64,000 nt of DNA from positions 186,001 through 250,000 of the forward strand of contig NZ_JACSQM010000001.1 of assembly GCF_014836645.1 (NCBI RefSeq). The letters run 5' to 3'. Positions within the stretch are counted from its first letter, which is position 1. Each line of letters starts with the position of its first letter. The translations under genes were made by a program, and so were the position numbers. This DNA is from Fictibacillus norfolkensis (GTDB lineage: Bacteria > Bacillota > Bacilli > Bacillales > Fictibacillaceae). Shown in pieces: positions 29,255 through 38,461 of this stretch. Below the pieces are notes generated by a model. The model ran no database searches, was not told the DNA's origin, and worked only from the letters and a program-made list of their open reading frames with translations.

Positions 29255-29761
29255 TTATTTATTCAGCTGTTGAACAACATGAGACAGCTCGGGTATGACT
29301 AATTTCTCCATGCCTAGTTTTACAGCACCTGATGAACCAGGGAGTGCGAATATCGCTGTCCTATCCTTAACTCCCGCTACTGCTCTGCTCAGCATCGCAC
29401 CAGAGCCAATATCGTCTGTATAGCTTAACATGCGAAAAAGTTCACCAAAACCAGAGATCTCTTTATCGAATAAAGGCGTTAATGCCTCAATTGTTACATC
29501 CCTATAAGCGATTCCTGTTCCTCCATTAAAAAGGACAACATCAATCTCTTCATTCTGTATACCGTATTCCGCAGCATCTTGAATGGATCTAATCTCATCT
29601 TTAACAATTTTGTATGCAGCAATTTTATGATCCTTTTTCTCTAAAAAAGCATGTATCAATTTGCCGCTCTTATCTGTTTCTTCATTTCGTGTATCACTAA
29701 CGGTTACGATCATGCATCTAACCACTCGTGGTGCTTCAGCTTTATGTTCTTTTTCACTCAT
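29255..29761 (-). CDS. moaB: Molybdenum cofactor biosynthesis protein MoaB
   Basis: MogA/MoaB family, 168 aa; the family adenylates molybdopterin before metal insertion. Motifs are VTVSDTRNEETDKSG, FNGGTGIAYRDVT (nucleotide-binding) and GFGELFRMLSY. No other molybdenum-cofactor genes are in the window. B. subtilis also has moaB alone between argG and ackA. The ribosome site is weak (AGGTG). It follows the EcsC-family gene by 18 bp. Confidence 0.93.
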   Translation of the reverse strand: MSEKEHKAEAPRVVRCMIVTVSDTRNEETDKSGKLIHAFLEKKDHKIAAYKIVKDEIRSIQDAAEYGIQNEEIDVVLFNGGTGIAYRDVTIEALTPLFDKEISGFGELFRMLSYTDDIGSGAMLSRAVAGVKDRTAIFALPGSSGAVKLGMEKLVIPELSHVVQQLNK

Positions 29762-29779
29762 GGATGCAACACCTGTTTC

Positions 29780-30610
29780 TTAATATTTTTCGTAAAGATA
29801 TCTTTTTTGATAAAATTTGTGTGCAATTTCTGTAATCTTTCTCGACTGTTGATAGTTCATGAATGCACCCAGTGCCATACCGAAGATCGGCAGACCTTGA
29901 GTGAGCTTCTTTCTGAGAAGGAGAATCGCCATCATCTTCACAGCTTGCTGTATCGGATGAGACATCCAGGACACATCTGCGATCACATCTTTTCCTGCAT
30001 AAAAAATCGGATCTTCTTCCTCTCTGATCTCAACCATTAGTTCGTCCCACTTTTCCTGCTGAAAACGCTTTGGCATCGTTGCTGCATGATAAACTTTTAA
30101 CGAACGCATCATTTCTGCAGGTCTTTGTATATCATAGCCATAGTGCATCGCGATAGATTGCACAGAGCGGATTCCTAGAGCAACCATTGCAGGCAGGTCT
30201 GTACCTAAGAAGAGAAGTCCACCTGTGCCGGCGAGTCCTCCTTGAGAGAATGACAACAGTCTGTTTCTTGCGATCTGCTGGTCTGCCATATAAGACAACT
30301 GATCGATCGAACACTTTTTCAGATCTTCAATTTCAAAGATATCGTCTCTAAAGACTCTTGCTTCAGACAACAGCCTTTGCTTCGTATCCAGTTGGAATTG
30401 TGAATTCTGAATAAGAGCATGAATATGAAACAGTGCAGAATCAACATACTCTCCTATCGTCTCTTGCATCTCGTCTGGAAGAAGGTCCATTTGCCTTGTT
30501 GCCCATTTTTCGTAAGTACGGCCAAAATCCGTTGGTTCATATGTAAAAAAATCTTCTTCCCACGCATTAATGTCCTGCCAGATTTGTTCTTCACGCTCTG
30601 TTAGTGCCAT
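29780..30610 (-). CDS. EcsC family protein
   Basis: 276 aa. The central glycine-rich hydrophobic region (GGLAGTGGLLFLGTDLPAMVALGIRSVQSIAMHYGYD) and the following RPAEMMRSLKVYH match the EcsC family, here without the EcsAB transporter genes. Its role is unknown; the hydrophobic segments suggest membrane association. The ATG has AAGGAGG six bases upstream; an ATG two codons earlier would leave no spacing. It precedes moaB closely. Confidence 0.85.
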   Translation of the reverse strand: MALTEREEQIWQDINAWEEDFFTYEPTDFGRTYEKWATRQMDLLPDEMQETIGEYVDSALFHIHALIQNSQFQLDTKQRLLSEARVFRDDIFEIEDLKKCSIDQLSYMADQQIARNRLLSFSQGGLAGTGGLLFLGTDLPAMVALGIRSVQSIAMHYGYDIQRPAEMMRSLKVYHAATMPKRFQQEKWDELMVEIREEEDPIFYAGKDVIADVSWMSHPIQQAVKMMAILLLRKKLTQGLPIFGMALGAFMNYQQSRKITEIAHKFYQKRYLYEKY

Positions 30611-30685
30611 AAGCATCCTCCTTAAAACCTTTTAAATAGTGTAGTATAAATCACTCTTAAAGTAAAAAACACCGAATGAGCAATC

Positions 30686-31348
30686 TTATAGAAAGGGATT
30701 TCTCCATTCCATCAACAAAGCATAGTTAGACGATTCTTCGTCCTCAATATAATTCGGGATAAGCATCAGCGGATTTCTTCCACATCGCAAAAGAAACGAT
30801 ATGACCGGATCATATAACTCACCACTAATCACTTTGTCAGCATAATCTTGAGGAGAAAGAACATGTGAATGCTTTGAATAACCCGGCATCCTCCCTCCGC
30901 CTAATAATCTCTGTAATTTAAGGTGAACGACTGTTTCATACAGAGATTGCATAAGAAGCTTGCCTAAATTTAATTTACGGTGTGATGGTCTTATGCAAAT
31001 ATCTACAACATACAGTGTATTTCCACTTTGATCATGATTGGTGATATAGCCATTATCCGTTATCTCTTCCCACGTATGCTGCGGATGTTCCAAGTCATAA
31101 TCCACGAGTAAACTTGTTACTGATCCAGCAAGGACTCCATTGATCTCTACACATAGAGCTCCATCCGGAAAGAGCGAGATATGGTTATATAACTGTTTTT
31201 CGTTCCATAATAATTCTGGGGGAAATGGAGAAGGAAAGCTTTCTTTTTGAATGGAAAGGAGTTCAGCAAAATCCTTTTGTTCATAATTCCGAACGACAGC
31301 TCTTACATTTTGATTGTTCATGTAAAGATATTGTTCCTTTGTGTACAT
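30686..31348 (-). CDS. GNAT family N-acetyltransferase
   Basis: 220 aa with an acetyltransferase fold. The acetyl-CoA-binding segment is YVVDICIRPSHRKLNLGKLLMQSLYE (about 106-131), followed by a less typical C-terminal part with several hydrophobic residues. The substrate cannot be told. The ATG has GGGAGG seven bases upstream. A 12-codon leader frame and a small hairpin stand just before it, after the ackA terminator. Confidence 0.82.
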   Translation of the reverse strand: MYTKEQYLYMNNQNVRAVVRNYEQKDFAELLSIQKESFPSPFPPELLWNEKQLYNHISLFPDGALCVEINGVLAGSVTSLLVDYDLEHPQHTWEEITDNGYITNHDQSGNTLYVVDICIRPSHRKLNLGKLLMQSLYETVVHLKLQRLLGGGRMPGYSKHSHVLSPQDYADKVISGELYDPVISFLLRCGRNPLMLIPNYIEDEESSNYALLMEWRNPFL

Positions 31349-31383
31349 ATTTTGGCCTCCCTCTTTTAAGAGGTGATCGCTAT

Positions 31384-31422
31384 TTATTTGCTCATTAAAT
31401 GGTTTACGCTAAACAACTCCAT
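31384..31422 (-). CDS. Possible 12-residue leader peptide
   Basis: Frame MELFSVNHLMSK followed by TAA, with a full ribosome site AAAGGAGG three bases before the ATG. Next comes a short hairpin (CCTCTT/AAGAGG) whose right side touches the ribosome site of the acetyltransferase gene. Expression is unproven. Confidence 0.4.
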   Translation of the reverse strand: MELFSVNHLMSK

Positions 31423-31458
31423 ATTCCTCCTTTCACTTGCATATCTAAGCATAAAAAA

Positions 31459-31485
31459 ACAGCCTTTTCCGAGGGAAAAGACTGT
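31459..31485 (-). terminator. Terminator of ackA
   Basis: Stem ACAG-CTTTTCC/GGAAAAG-CTGT with a 3-base loop and seven T on the - strand, ten bases past the stop. Confidence 0.9.
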
Positions 31486-31494
31486 CTCTAAAAA

Positions 31495-32682
31495 CTACAT
31501 CGCATAGCGCATTGTATCACGCGCAATCATCACTTCTTCATTTGTAGGAATTACGATAACTTTTACAGGAGAGTGAGGGTAGCTGATGAATGCCTCTTTA
31601 CCACGAACTTGGTTAAGAGCTGGATCCCAATATACTCCCATGAACTCTAAACCACGAAGTACGCGCTCACGGACAGCCGTACTGTTCTCACCGATACCAG
31701 CAGTAAAGATGATTGCATCAATACCTGCCATTCTTGCTGCATAAGATCCAATGTATTTATGGATACGGCTAGCAAAAACTTCTAAAGCAAGCTCTGCACG
31801 TTCATTCCCTTTTTCTGCTTCACTTTCAATATCGCGAAGGTCAGAAGAGAAGCCAGAAACTCCAAGCATTCCACTCTTATTGTTCAATACATTGATTACT
31901 TCTTCAGCACTTTGACCAGTTTTTTGCATGATGTAAGGAATTAATGACGGGTCAATGTTACCGGAACGAGTGCCCATTGTAACTCCTGCTAAAGGAGTGA
32001 AGCCCATAGAAGTATCAATCGATTTTCCACCTTCGATCGCTGCAATACTTGCACCGTTACCTAAGTGGCAAGATAAAAGACGAAGTTGTTCAACCGGACG
32101 TCCAAGAAGCTCCGCAGCTCTCTCTGAAACATACTTGTGACTTGTTCCATGGAATCCGTATTTACGAATTCCGTATTCTTCATAATACTCGTATGGAAGG
32201 CTGTATAAGAATGATTTTTCAGGCATGGACTGATGGAAAGCCGTATCAAAAACAGCAACTGCAGGTACGTTAGGCAATACGTTTTTGAACGCTTTGATTC
32301 CAACAACGTTGGCTGGATTGTGCAGTGGTGCAAGATAAGAGATTTCTTCAATTTCATGAAGAACTTCATCTGTGATTAAAACAGAGTCGTTAAACTTTTC
32401 TCCACCATGTACAACACGATGACCGATTCCTTCGATCTCATCTAGAGAAGAAATGATGTTATGTTTTACTAATTTATCTAAAAGCATTGATACTGCTTCT
32501 GAATGATCTTGGATATCTTTAATTTCTTTAACTTTTTCACCATTCACTTCGATTGTGAAAACTGAATCATTTAATCCGATACGTTCTACAAGTCCTTTAG
32601 TCAGTACTTCTTCTTCAGGCATTTGAAGCAACTGAAATTTTAAGGACGAGCTTCCGGCATTAATTGCAATAATTTTAGCCAA
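31495..32682 (-). CDS. ackA: Acetate kinase
   Basis: Converts acetyl phosphate and ADP to acetate and ATP in overflow metabolism; 395 aa, exactly the B. subtilis length. The N-terminal [11 protein letters not shown], the [11 protein letters not shown] segment and [13 protein letters not shown]-like region ([14 protein letters not shown]) are conserved. The start is TTG: AAGGAG stands nine bases upstream, while the nearby in-frame ATGs overlap or precede that site. The upstream region has a promoter with a cre-like sequence. Confidence 0.96.
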   Translation of the reverse strand: MAKIIAINAGSSSLKFQLLQMPEEEVLTKGLVERIGLNDSVFTIEVNGEKVKEIKDIQDHSEAVSMLLDKLVKHNIISSLDEIEGIGHRVVHGGEKFNDSVLITDEVLHEIEEISYLAPLHNPANVVGIKAFKNVLPNVPAVAVFDTAFHQSMPEKSFLYSLPYEYYEEYGIRKYGFHGTSHKYVSERAAELLGRPVEQLRLLSCHLGNGASIAAIEGGKSIDTSMGFTPLAGVTMGTRSGNIDPSLIPYIMQKTGQSAEEVINVLNNKSGMLGVSGFSSDLRDIESEAEKGNERAELALEVFASRIHKYIGSYAARMAGIDAIIFTAGIGENSTAVRERVLRGLEFMGVYWDPALNQVRGKEAFISYPHSPVKVIVIPTNEEVMIARDTMRYAM

Positions 32683-32763
32683 AATAGCCATCTCCTTCAT
32701 ATTCAATGAAATAGTAGGATGAGAACTCCAACTTCCATCTCACTTGAAACTTAATCCTTCCTT

Positions 32764-32792
32764 ATTTAAACATTGACCTTTATTAATATCAA
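32764..32792 (-). promoter_or_regulatory. Putative SigA promoter of ackA
   Basis: TTGATA and TTAAAT on the - strand, 17 bp apart; predicted start near 32757. Confidence 0.5.
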
Positions 32793-32795
32793 GGT

Positions 32796-32810
32796 TGTAA
32801 AACGCTTACA
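32796..32810 (-). promoter_or_regulatory. Cre-like site upstream of the ackA promoter
   Basis: TGTAAGCGTTTTACA on the - strand looks like a cre with one inserted base. One half-site is perfect and the other is shifted by one. It lies just upstream of the -35, where CcpA activates ackA in B. subtilis. Confidence 0.5.
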
Positions 32811-32856
32811 CCTTATATTCATGCAATTCAGACTTGAATCCGTTTGCAAATGCATA

Positions 32857-32885
32857 AAAAAACAGCATAGGATAGACCCACGCTG
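32857..32885 (-). terminator. Terminator of ytxK
   Basis: AACAGC/GCTGTT stem with additional pairs in the loop and seven T on the - strand, directly at the ytxK stop. Confidence 0.75.
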
Positions 32886-33884
32886 TTATTTTTCACGTTC
32901 CCACTCTGTTTTAAACCACTCATTAATCTGTTCCATTACATTTCCTAAACCATTTTTATTTGAGAAGGATGGAAGCTGAGCTAGCATCGCTTGTTTAGGC
33001 TTTATTGCACCTTCTCCATTCTTCTGAAGAATCAGGATACTCTTTGCATGTACGGATGACTTAAACAATGATTCAGGAAGTTGAAGAAGACCTAGGACGG
33101 TTACTGTTTCCTTCATCCAACTTTTAAACAAGTCCGCTTGTTCACTTTCAAAGAGGTTGTTCGGCACGATAAATATCCCAATGCCTGTTTCTTTCAAATG
33201 ATGAATCGATTGCTCAATGATTAAGTGATGAGCATAAGTATGTCCTTCTTTTTCATGTACTTTAAAGGCTTTAGCTGCTTCGTCATCAGGATAATATCCT
33301 ACAGGCAAGTCGGCTACAACAACATCAACAGGATCTGCATAGAGTGGTTTGATCACATCTTGGTGAAAAAGTTCAAGTTTATGTTTTTGGATATTTGCAT
33401 TGACCCACGCTAAACGTAAAAGAGTTTCGTCCACTTCTACTCCAAATGAAACACACTCTTTATCCTTCAACTGATTCATAACAGCTGTTAGCAAGTTTCC
33501 TGAACCCACTACAGGATCTAACAATGTAAGGTTTTCGGATTTTTTCATGAATTTTTGTACGAGGTATCCTGCAAAAAGTGCAACCGCATCTGGCGTCATC
33601 GCATGATGGGGCTGAACAGCTTCTTTCATACCTTTTAGTACAGCCAACTGAAATGCTTTACGCGTTTCTTCTTTACCGAATTCTGTAACATTCACTTTTT
33701 TGTATTCATCTGTTAATACAGTTGATAATTCTTTTGGGTATTCTTTTGGTATCTCCTGAAAGAACAGATTTTCTCCTGATTCTACAAGAGCGTCTAAATA
33801 AGGCAGTTCAATTTTATCCTTAATTGCCGTTGCTGTGTTGTCGAGAACAACAAATAGCTTTTCTACATCTTTAAAAGAACTCAT
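32886..33884 (-). CDS. ytxK: Class I SAM-dependent methyltransferase YtxK
   Basis: 332 aa of the N6-adenine methylase-like fold. An N-terminal helical part (1-100) precedes motif I (LLDPVVGSGNLLTAV) and motif IV, which is DLPVGYYP in place of the classical NPPY. It is therefore a relative of DNA methylases with an altered catalytic motif; the substrate is unknown. The ATG follows GGAGG. The order tpx-ytxK-ackA is the same as in B. subtilis. Confidence 0.9.
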   Translation of the reverse strand: MSSFKDVEKLFVVLDNTATAIKDKIELPYLDALVESGENLFFQEIPKEYPKELSTVLTDEYKKVNVTEFGKEETRKAFQLAVLKGMKEAVQPHHAMTPDAVALFAGYLVQKFMKKSENLTLLDPVVGSGNLLTAVMNQLKDKECVSFGVEVDETLLRLAWVNANIQKHKLELFHQDVIKPLYADPVDVVVADLPVGYYPDDEAAKAFKVHEKEGHTYAHHLIIEQSIHHLKETGIGIFIVPNNLFESEQADLFKSWMKETVTVLGLLQLPESLFKSSVHAKSILILQKNGEGAIKPKQAMLAQLPSFSNKNGLGNVMEQINEWFKTEWEREK

Positions 33885-34003
33885 ATATAGCTTCCTCCTA
33901 AGTTTTCACAGGAAACATTTTAGCAAACTACGTACTATATATACAATCATTAACTTCTACCATTACCAAAATGGAGGTTGTGAGCAATATTTAAAACAAA
34001 AAA

Positions 34004-34034
34004 ATCTCCGGTATTTTGAAGCTTTACCGGAGAT
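34004..34034 (-). terminator. Terminator of tpx
   Basis: ATCTCCGGTA/TACCGGAGAT stem followed by seven T on the - strand. Confidence 0.9.
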
Positions 34035-34044
34035 GTCTGAATGT

Positions 34045-34542
34045 CTATTTTGCTGCTTTAGCAGCTTCGATCGCTGCTTCGTAATTCGGATGGCTCGTTA
34101 CTTCGTCTACGTATTCTACATACGTAACTTTATCAGAGCTATCAATAACAAATACGGAGCGTGCAAGGAGACGAAGTCCCTCGATCGCAACGCCGTATGC
34201 TTTACCGAATGAAAGATCACGGTGATCAGAAAGAGTTTGAACATTTTCGATACCTGCTGCAGCACACCATCTTTTTTGTGCAAAAGGCAAGTCCACTGAA
34301 ACCGTTAATACTTTAACGTTATCAAGCTTAGATGCTTCTTCATTAAAACGACGAACTTCAGCATCACATACGCCTGTATCAACCGAAGGAACAGCAGCGA
34401 TCAAACGTACACTTCCTTTAGAATCTGCAAGGCTCACTTCAGACATGTCGTTTGCCAACACTTTAAAATCTGGAGCTTGGTCCCCTACTTTTACTTCATT
34501 TCCTAGTAATGTAACTGGTTTTTCCTTAAATGTTACAGCCAT
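34045..34542 (-). CDS. tpx: Thiol peroxidase
   Basis: Atypical 2-Cys peroxiredoxin that reduces peroxides with thioredoxin; 165 aa. The peroxidatic cysteine is C59 in PSVDTGVCD and the resolving cysteine is C93 in KRWCAAAG. The second of two near ATGs is chosen, since AAGGAGG is nine bases from it and only three from the first. Monocistronic with terminator. Confidence 0.96.
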   Translation of the reverse strand: MAVTFKEKPVTLLGNEVKVGDQAPDFKVLANDMSEVSLADSKGSVRLIAAVPSVDTGVCDAEVRRFNEEASKLDNVKVLTVSVDLPFAQKRWCAAAGIENVQTLSDHRDLSFGKAYGVAIEGLRLLARSVFVIDSSDKVTYVEYVDEVTSHPNYEAAIEAAKAAK

Positions 34543-34606
34543 GATCATACTCCTCCTTTAAGGTATAAATTATGTACTTTCCCTTCCATCTTAAAGCAAT
34601 GCAGAA

Positions 34607-34635
34607 AAAAAAGCTAACGAGATGTTAGCTTTTTT
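34607..34635 (-). terminator. Terminator of ytfIJ
   Basis: AAAAAAGCTAAC/GTTAGCTTTTTT stem with a 5-base loop overlapping the ytfJ stop. Confidence 0.9.
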
Positions 34636-35086
34636 AAAACTCATGAGTTTGTGTGCTTGAAGGTCCGTGATCATGTTTGTTCTTGTTCATGAGATGCTGA
34701 AGCTTATCAATCACACCAGGTGCTAGATCTAAGATTCTCTCGTAAAGGTGCGTACTATTATCTAAGTGGATCGTTTTGATCCCAGTATTGCTTACAACAA
34801 GGAATGCAATTGGAGTAATCGAAACTCCTCCTCCGCTTCCTCCACCAAAAGGCATCTCTTTTGATTGACTAGAAGATCCTTGCTGTGTAGATGAATTACG
34901 GGATTCCTCCTGTCCACCGAATTCACTTCCACCTGCTGCAAATCCAAATCCTACTTTTGATACCGTTAGAATAACACTGCCGTCGGGTGTCTCTACAGGA
35001 TCACCAATAATCGTATTTACATCGATCATTTCTTTTAAGTTTTCCATCGCGGTTTTCATTAAACCCTGGATTGGGTGTTCACTCAT
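34634..35086 (-). CDS. ytfJ: GerW/YtfJ family sporulation protein
   Basis: 150 aa, matching the YtfJ (GerW) family: MIDVNTIIGDPV near residues 20-31, then ILTVSKVGFGFAAGGSEF and a glycine/serine-rich linker, then a C-terminal GGSGGGVSITPIAFLVV. In B. subtilis it is made in sporulation and needed for normal germination. The ATG has GGAGG ten bases upstream. It follows ytfI by three bases. Confidence 0.9.
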   Translation of the reverse strand: MSEHPIQGLMKTAMENLKEMIDVNTIIGDPVETPDGSVILTVSKVGFGFAAGGSEFGGQEESRNSSTQQGSSSQSKEMPFGGGSGGGVSITPIAFLVVSNTGIKTIHLDNSTHLYERILDLAPGVIDKLQHLMNKNKHDHGPSSTQTHEF

Positions 35087-35089
35087 TTT

Positions 35090-35758
35090 CTACATGCCTC
35101 CAGTCATATATTCAGAATTCACCTTAGTCGAACGACTTACTATTCGCCAGGACTTTAAGATTTTTAACATAACGACAATAGCATGCCCGATTTTAAATGA
35201 AATCATACAAGAAAACCGCGTTTCACTATGCATACCCTGAAAAACAGGAACAACGGATATATTCGGAGATTCTTCAAGTTTAAAAAATGCATTCAGCACT
35301 TGTATCGCTATTCCTTTGAAACCCCAAACAGTACCAGCTGCTATAGCTGAGGAAGATGCTTCACCAAGTCCGATCGCACTATGCCATTCTACTTTTTTCA
35401 CTCTCATCTTCTTTAAAAATGCTGCGAGTATCTGGTAAAAATGGTTGATGTGCTTTAGCATCTTATTAAATGATTGATATTGATTTTTTAATTGTGAGAA
35501 CGTAATCTTCTTCTTTTCCTTTTTTTGTCCGAGCGTTGTTTGTTTTTCTTCTCGGATCTTTACAGAATGATCTTGAGCATCAACCATGATGAGTGGCACA
35601 TTTAATTTATATTTTAAAAAACGATACATCTTAAAATTCACTTGAATGTTACTATTATCATTTCTGTGAACGAAATAAATAGAAATATGAATCGTAGAAA
35701 AACTTATTACGATTAATAAAAGCAGTAAGATACCAATTATGATTGTCACCCAAACCAT
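35090..35758 (-). CDS. ytfI: DUF2953 protein YtfI
   Basis: 222 aa with one N-terminal membrane helix (VWVTIIIGILLLLLIVISF) and a predominantly beta/basic remainder including the conserved WHSAIGLGEASSSAIAAGTVWG. The family DUF2953 is linked to sporulation by its partner ytfJ; no activity is known. GGGGAG precedes the ATG. Confidence 0.85.
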   Translation of the reverse strand: MVWVTIIIGILLLLLIVISFSTIHISIYFVHRNDNSNIQVNFKMYRFLKYKLNVPLIMVDAQDHSVKIREEKQTTLGQKKEKKKITFSQLKNQYQSFNKMLKHINHFYQILAAFLKKMRVKKVEWHSAIGLGEASSSAIAAGTVWGFKGIAIQVLNAFFKLEESPNISVVPVFQGMHSETRFSCMISFKIGHAIVVMLKILKSWRIVSRSTKVNSEYMTGGM

Positions 35759-35906
35759 ACATGCTCTCCCCTTCTGTTATCTTTTCATTATGGACAGAGG
35801 GCATTCAATCTAAACGTTATGATGTCTGTTACAATAGAATCAGGAATTCGATTAAATGACTAAGAACAGAATAGGAAAGCAGAGAAATGTAAGGGAGGAA
35901 GGCATA

Positions 35907-36704
35907 ATGGCTGTTCGTAATAAAATATTCTTCTTTTATAAAAAGGAAGAACGTACTTTAGAGAAGATCAACTCATTACTTTCATTGGCCAAAACAGAGG
36001 GCTTTGAACTAGTTGAAGATGAGAAAGAAGCAAACATCATAGCTAGTATTGGTGGTGATGGCACCTTCTTACAAGCTGTCCGTAAAACGGGCTTCAGAGA
36101 TGATTGTCTGTATGTTGGCGTCAGTACACTCGAGAATGAATTTTATTGCGATTTTCATATTGATGATCAAGCAGGTATGATTGAAGCGATGAAAAATGAA
36201 CAAGTTGAAGTTAGAAAATATCCTGCTCTATCGGTAAACATTGATGGACAAGGGTCATTTTTTTGCTTAAACGAATGTTCACTTCGCTCTTCTATTATTC
36301 GAACTCTTGAGATCGATGTCTTCATTGATGATTTATATTTCGAAACATTCCGTGGAGACGGAATGATCATTTCGACTCCTACAGGGAGTACTGCTTACAA
36401 TAAGTCAGTTAACGGAGCAGTCGTTGACCCGATGCTAGCTTGCTATCAAATCAGTGAGCTCGCTTCATTAAATAACAATCACTATCGCACTTTAGGTTCG
36501 TCGTTTATCCTAAGTGATAACCGTAAGATGACATTAAAGATCAAGCATGATAACAGCCATTATCCGATTATCGGTATGGACAATGAGGCGATGAGTATCA
36601 AACATTGTGAAACCTTGAATTTTGAGCTTACAAATAAAAGAATCAAGACCGTAAAATTAAAAGATAATTCATTTTGGCATAAAGTAAAAAGAAGCTTCTT
36701 GTAG
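35907..36704 (+). CDS. nadK2: NAD kinase
   Basis: Phosphorylates NAD to NADP; 265 aa. Signature parts are IGGDGTFLQAV (GGDG motif) and TPTGSTAYNKSVNGAVV. In B. subtilis the gene in this place (ytdI) is the second NAD kinase, used mainly in late sporulation; that timing is not shown here. The ATG before AVRNKIF has GGAGG eight bases upstream; the longer in-frame extension lacks a ribosome site. Confidence 0.93.
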   Translation: MAVRNKIFFFYKKEERTLEKINSLLSLAKTEGFELVEDEKEANIIASIGGDGTFLQAVRKTGFRDDCLYVGVSTLENEFYCDFHIDDQAGMIEAMKNEQVEVRKYPALSVNIDGQGSFFCLNECSLRSSIIRTLEIDVFIDDLYFETFRGDGMIISTPTGSTAYNKSVNGAVVDPMLACYQISELASLNNNHYRTLGSSFILSDNRKMTLKIKHDNSHYPIIGMDNEAMSIKHCETLNFELTNKRIKTVKLKDNSFWHKVKRSFL

Positions 36705-36722
36705 AAGATAAACAACCAAATA

Positions 36723-36753
36723 AAACAGCTTGCATGTTCTGCAAGCTGTTTTT
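36723..36753. terminator. Bidirectional terminator between nadK2 and ytcJ
   Basis: AAAACAGCTTGCA/TGCAAGCTGTTTTT stem with a 5-base loop. Confidence 0.9.
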
Positions 36754-36775
36754 CTTCTGTTCATGATTCCGCGTT

Positions 36776-38368
36776 CTACTCACCCTTGTGCTCATAGACA
36801 ATATTACCATCTACAATTGTAAGTACAACCTTAGATTTTAAGATCTCATCTTCTGAAACTTCAAATAGATCTTGATCTAATACAGTAAAGTCAGCGAAAT
36901 ATCCTTCTTTAATGACCCCTTTAACATCCTCTTGCATGATGGCAGAAGCACTTCCGACAGTATATAAAGCTATCGCTTCAAACATCGTTAATTTTTGTTC
37001 TGGAACATATCCTTCATGGTACTCCCCCGGTTTTCTTCTCGTAACAGCTGCAAATATTCCAAGAAGTGGATCCACCGGTTCAATAGGAGCATCAGAGCCA
37101 CCCGCACAAATTAGTTGTTCATCTAGCAGTCGCCTAAATGGGAAAGCATTCGGAATCCGTTCCGTACCAAGCCGTTCGATTAACCAAGGAAAGTCTGATG
37201 CTACAAATCCTGGTTGTATATCTAATATGACAGGTAGTTGTTTCATGTCAGCAATTAATTCATCATCTACAAGTCCAACATGAATTAAACGATCTCTGCC
37301 TTCTCTTGCCGGGTTATTTTTTATCGCTTCAATCGTTTGTCTCAATGCCATATCACCAATCGTATGTACCGCAACATTCATATGATACCCTCTAGCTTTT
37401 TGAACAAGTTTAGCAAGATCAAAATCTGCATGGATCGATACACCTGACGTTTCCGGTGCATCGTTATAAGGCTGAGATAGCCAAGCGGTCCGGCCTCCAA
37501 AAGCTCCATCTGCAAATATTTTCAATGCTCCATACTCTACAAAAGGCAACTCATATTCCTTTTTAACATTCTTGAAGTCTTCAAATGCTTCATGATGCAC
37601 TAATAGATGAGCACGAAACTTAATCTCTTCTCCATCAATGACAGATCGATAAGCACTCAACGGCCTTTCTACATACCCATAATAGCTTAGGTCTTCCGAA
37701 TGACCTCCTGTTAATCCTAATGAAAGCAAATGTTTAATAGAGGTCTTTAAGGCAGTATTCAAATAGTTCTGTGAAGCTTCTGGCACAACTTTCTTTACAA
37801 GTTCTGCAGCACTATCATGTAACAGCCCTGTTGCTTCTCCATCATTATCTCTTACGATAATTCCACCAGGAGGATCGATCGTATCCTTAGTTATACCTGC
37901 CAATGCTAATGCTTTCGTGTTCGCTAAAAATGCATGCCGACACACTCTGGATAGAAGAACAGGACGTCCTCCTGAAATATCATCAAGTTCTTGCCTATGA
38001 AAAATCTTACGGTCGATAAAATTGTTCTCGTTCCAACCTTCTCCGATCAACCATTCATCGGATGTAAGGGTAGCTGCTTTTTCTCGCAGAGCACGTTCCA
38101 TCTCCTCAGCAGAAGTCATTTCTGAGAGATCAAGCTTTATCAATTTTTCACCATGACCGATCAAGTGCAGATGACTATCTACAAAACCTGGATACATAAC
38201 ATACCCTTTAAGATCAACTTTTTTCGTAATACGCTCATTAAATGTTTCTAATAAGTTTTCTTCGGTCCCTGTTTTAATAATTTTGCCGTTCTCTACGTAA
38301 ACGGCTTCAATATGCTCATCTTCATTTACCATCGTATAGATTTTCCCATTAAAAAAGAGCGTCCCCAA
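36776..38368 (-). CDS. ytcJ: Amidohydrolase family protein YtcJ
   Basis: Putative metal-dependent hydrolase of 530 aa. Metal site parts are PGFVDSHLHLIGHG near residue 60, the catalytic region VAVHTIGDMALRQ, and GGSDAPIEPVDPLLGIFAAVTR near the C-terminus, all typical of the YtcJ-like amidohydrolases. The natural substrate is unknown. The start is TTG, because AAAGGTGG stands eight bases upstream of it; the longer form begins inside that site. Confidence 0.9.
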   Translation of the reverse strand: MGTLFFNGKIYTMVNEDEHIEAVYVENGKIIKTGTEENLLETFNERITKKVDLKGYVMYPGFVDSHLHLIGHGEKLIKLDLSEMTSAEEMERALREKAATLTSDEWLIGEGWNENNFIDRKIFHRQELDDISGGRPVLLSRVCRHAFLANTKALALAGITKDTIDPPGGIIVRDNDGEATGLLHDSAAELVKKVVPEASQNYLNTALKTSIKHLLSLGLTGGHSEDLSYYGYVERPLSAYRSVIDGEEIKFRAHLLVHHEAFEDFKNVKKEYELPFVEYGALKIFADGAFGGRTAWLSQPYNDAPETSGVSIHADFDLAKLVQKARGYHMNVAVHTIGDMALRQTIEAIKNNPAREGRDRLIHVGLVDDELIADMKQLPVILDIQPGFVASDFPWLIERLGTERIPNAFPFRRLLDEQLICAGGSDAPIEPVDPLLGIFAAVTRRKPGEYHEGYVPEQKLTMFEAIALYTVGSASAIMQEDVKGVIKEGYFADFTVLDQDLFEVSEDEILKSKVVLTIVDGNIVYEHKGE

Positions 38369-38427
38369 TTGATTTACCACCTTTAACAATCTTCTTTTTA
38401 CAGTAGTATAACGTAAAAACCAAACAA

Positions 38428-38452
38428 AAAAGCAGATAAAATATCTGCTTTC
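38428..38452 (-). terminator. Terminator of the acyl-CoA synthetase gene
   Basis: AAAGCAGATA/TATCTGCTTT stem with T run on the - strand. Confidence 0.85.
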
Positions 38453-38461
38453 CCTTAAAAA

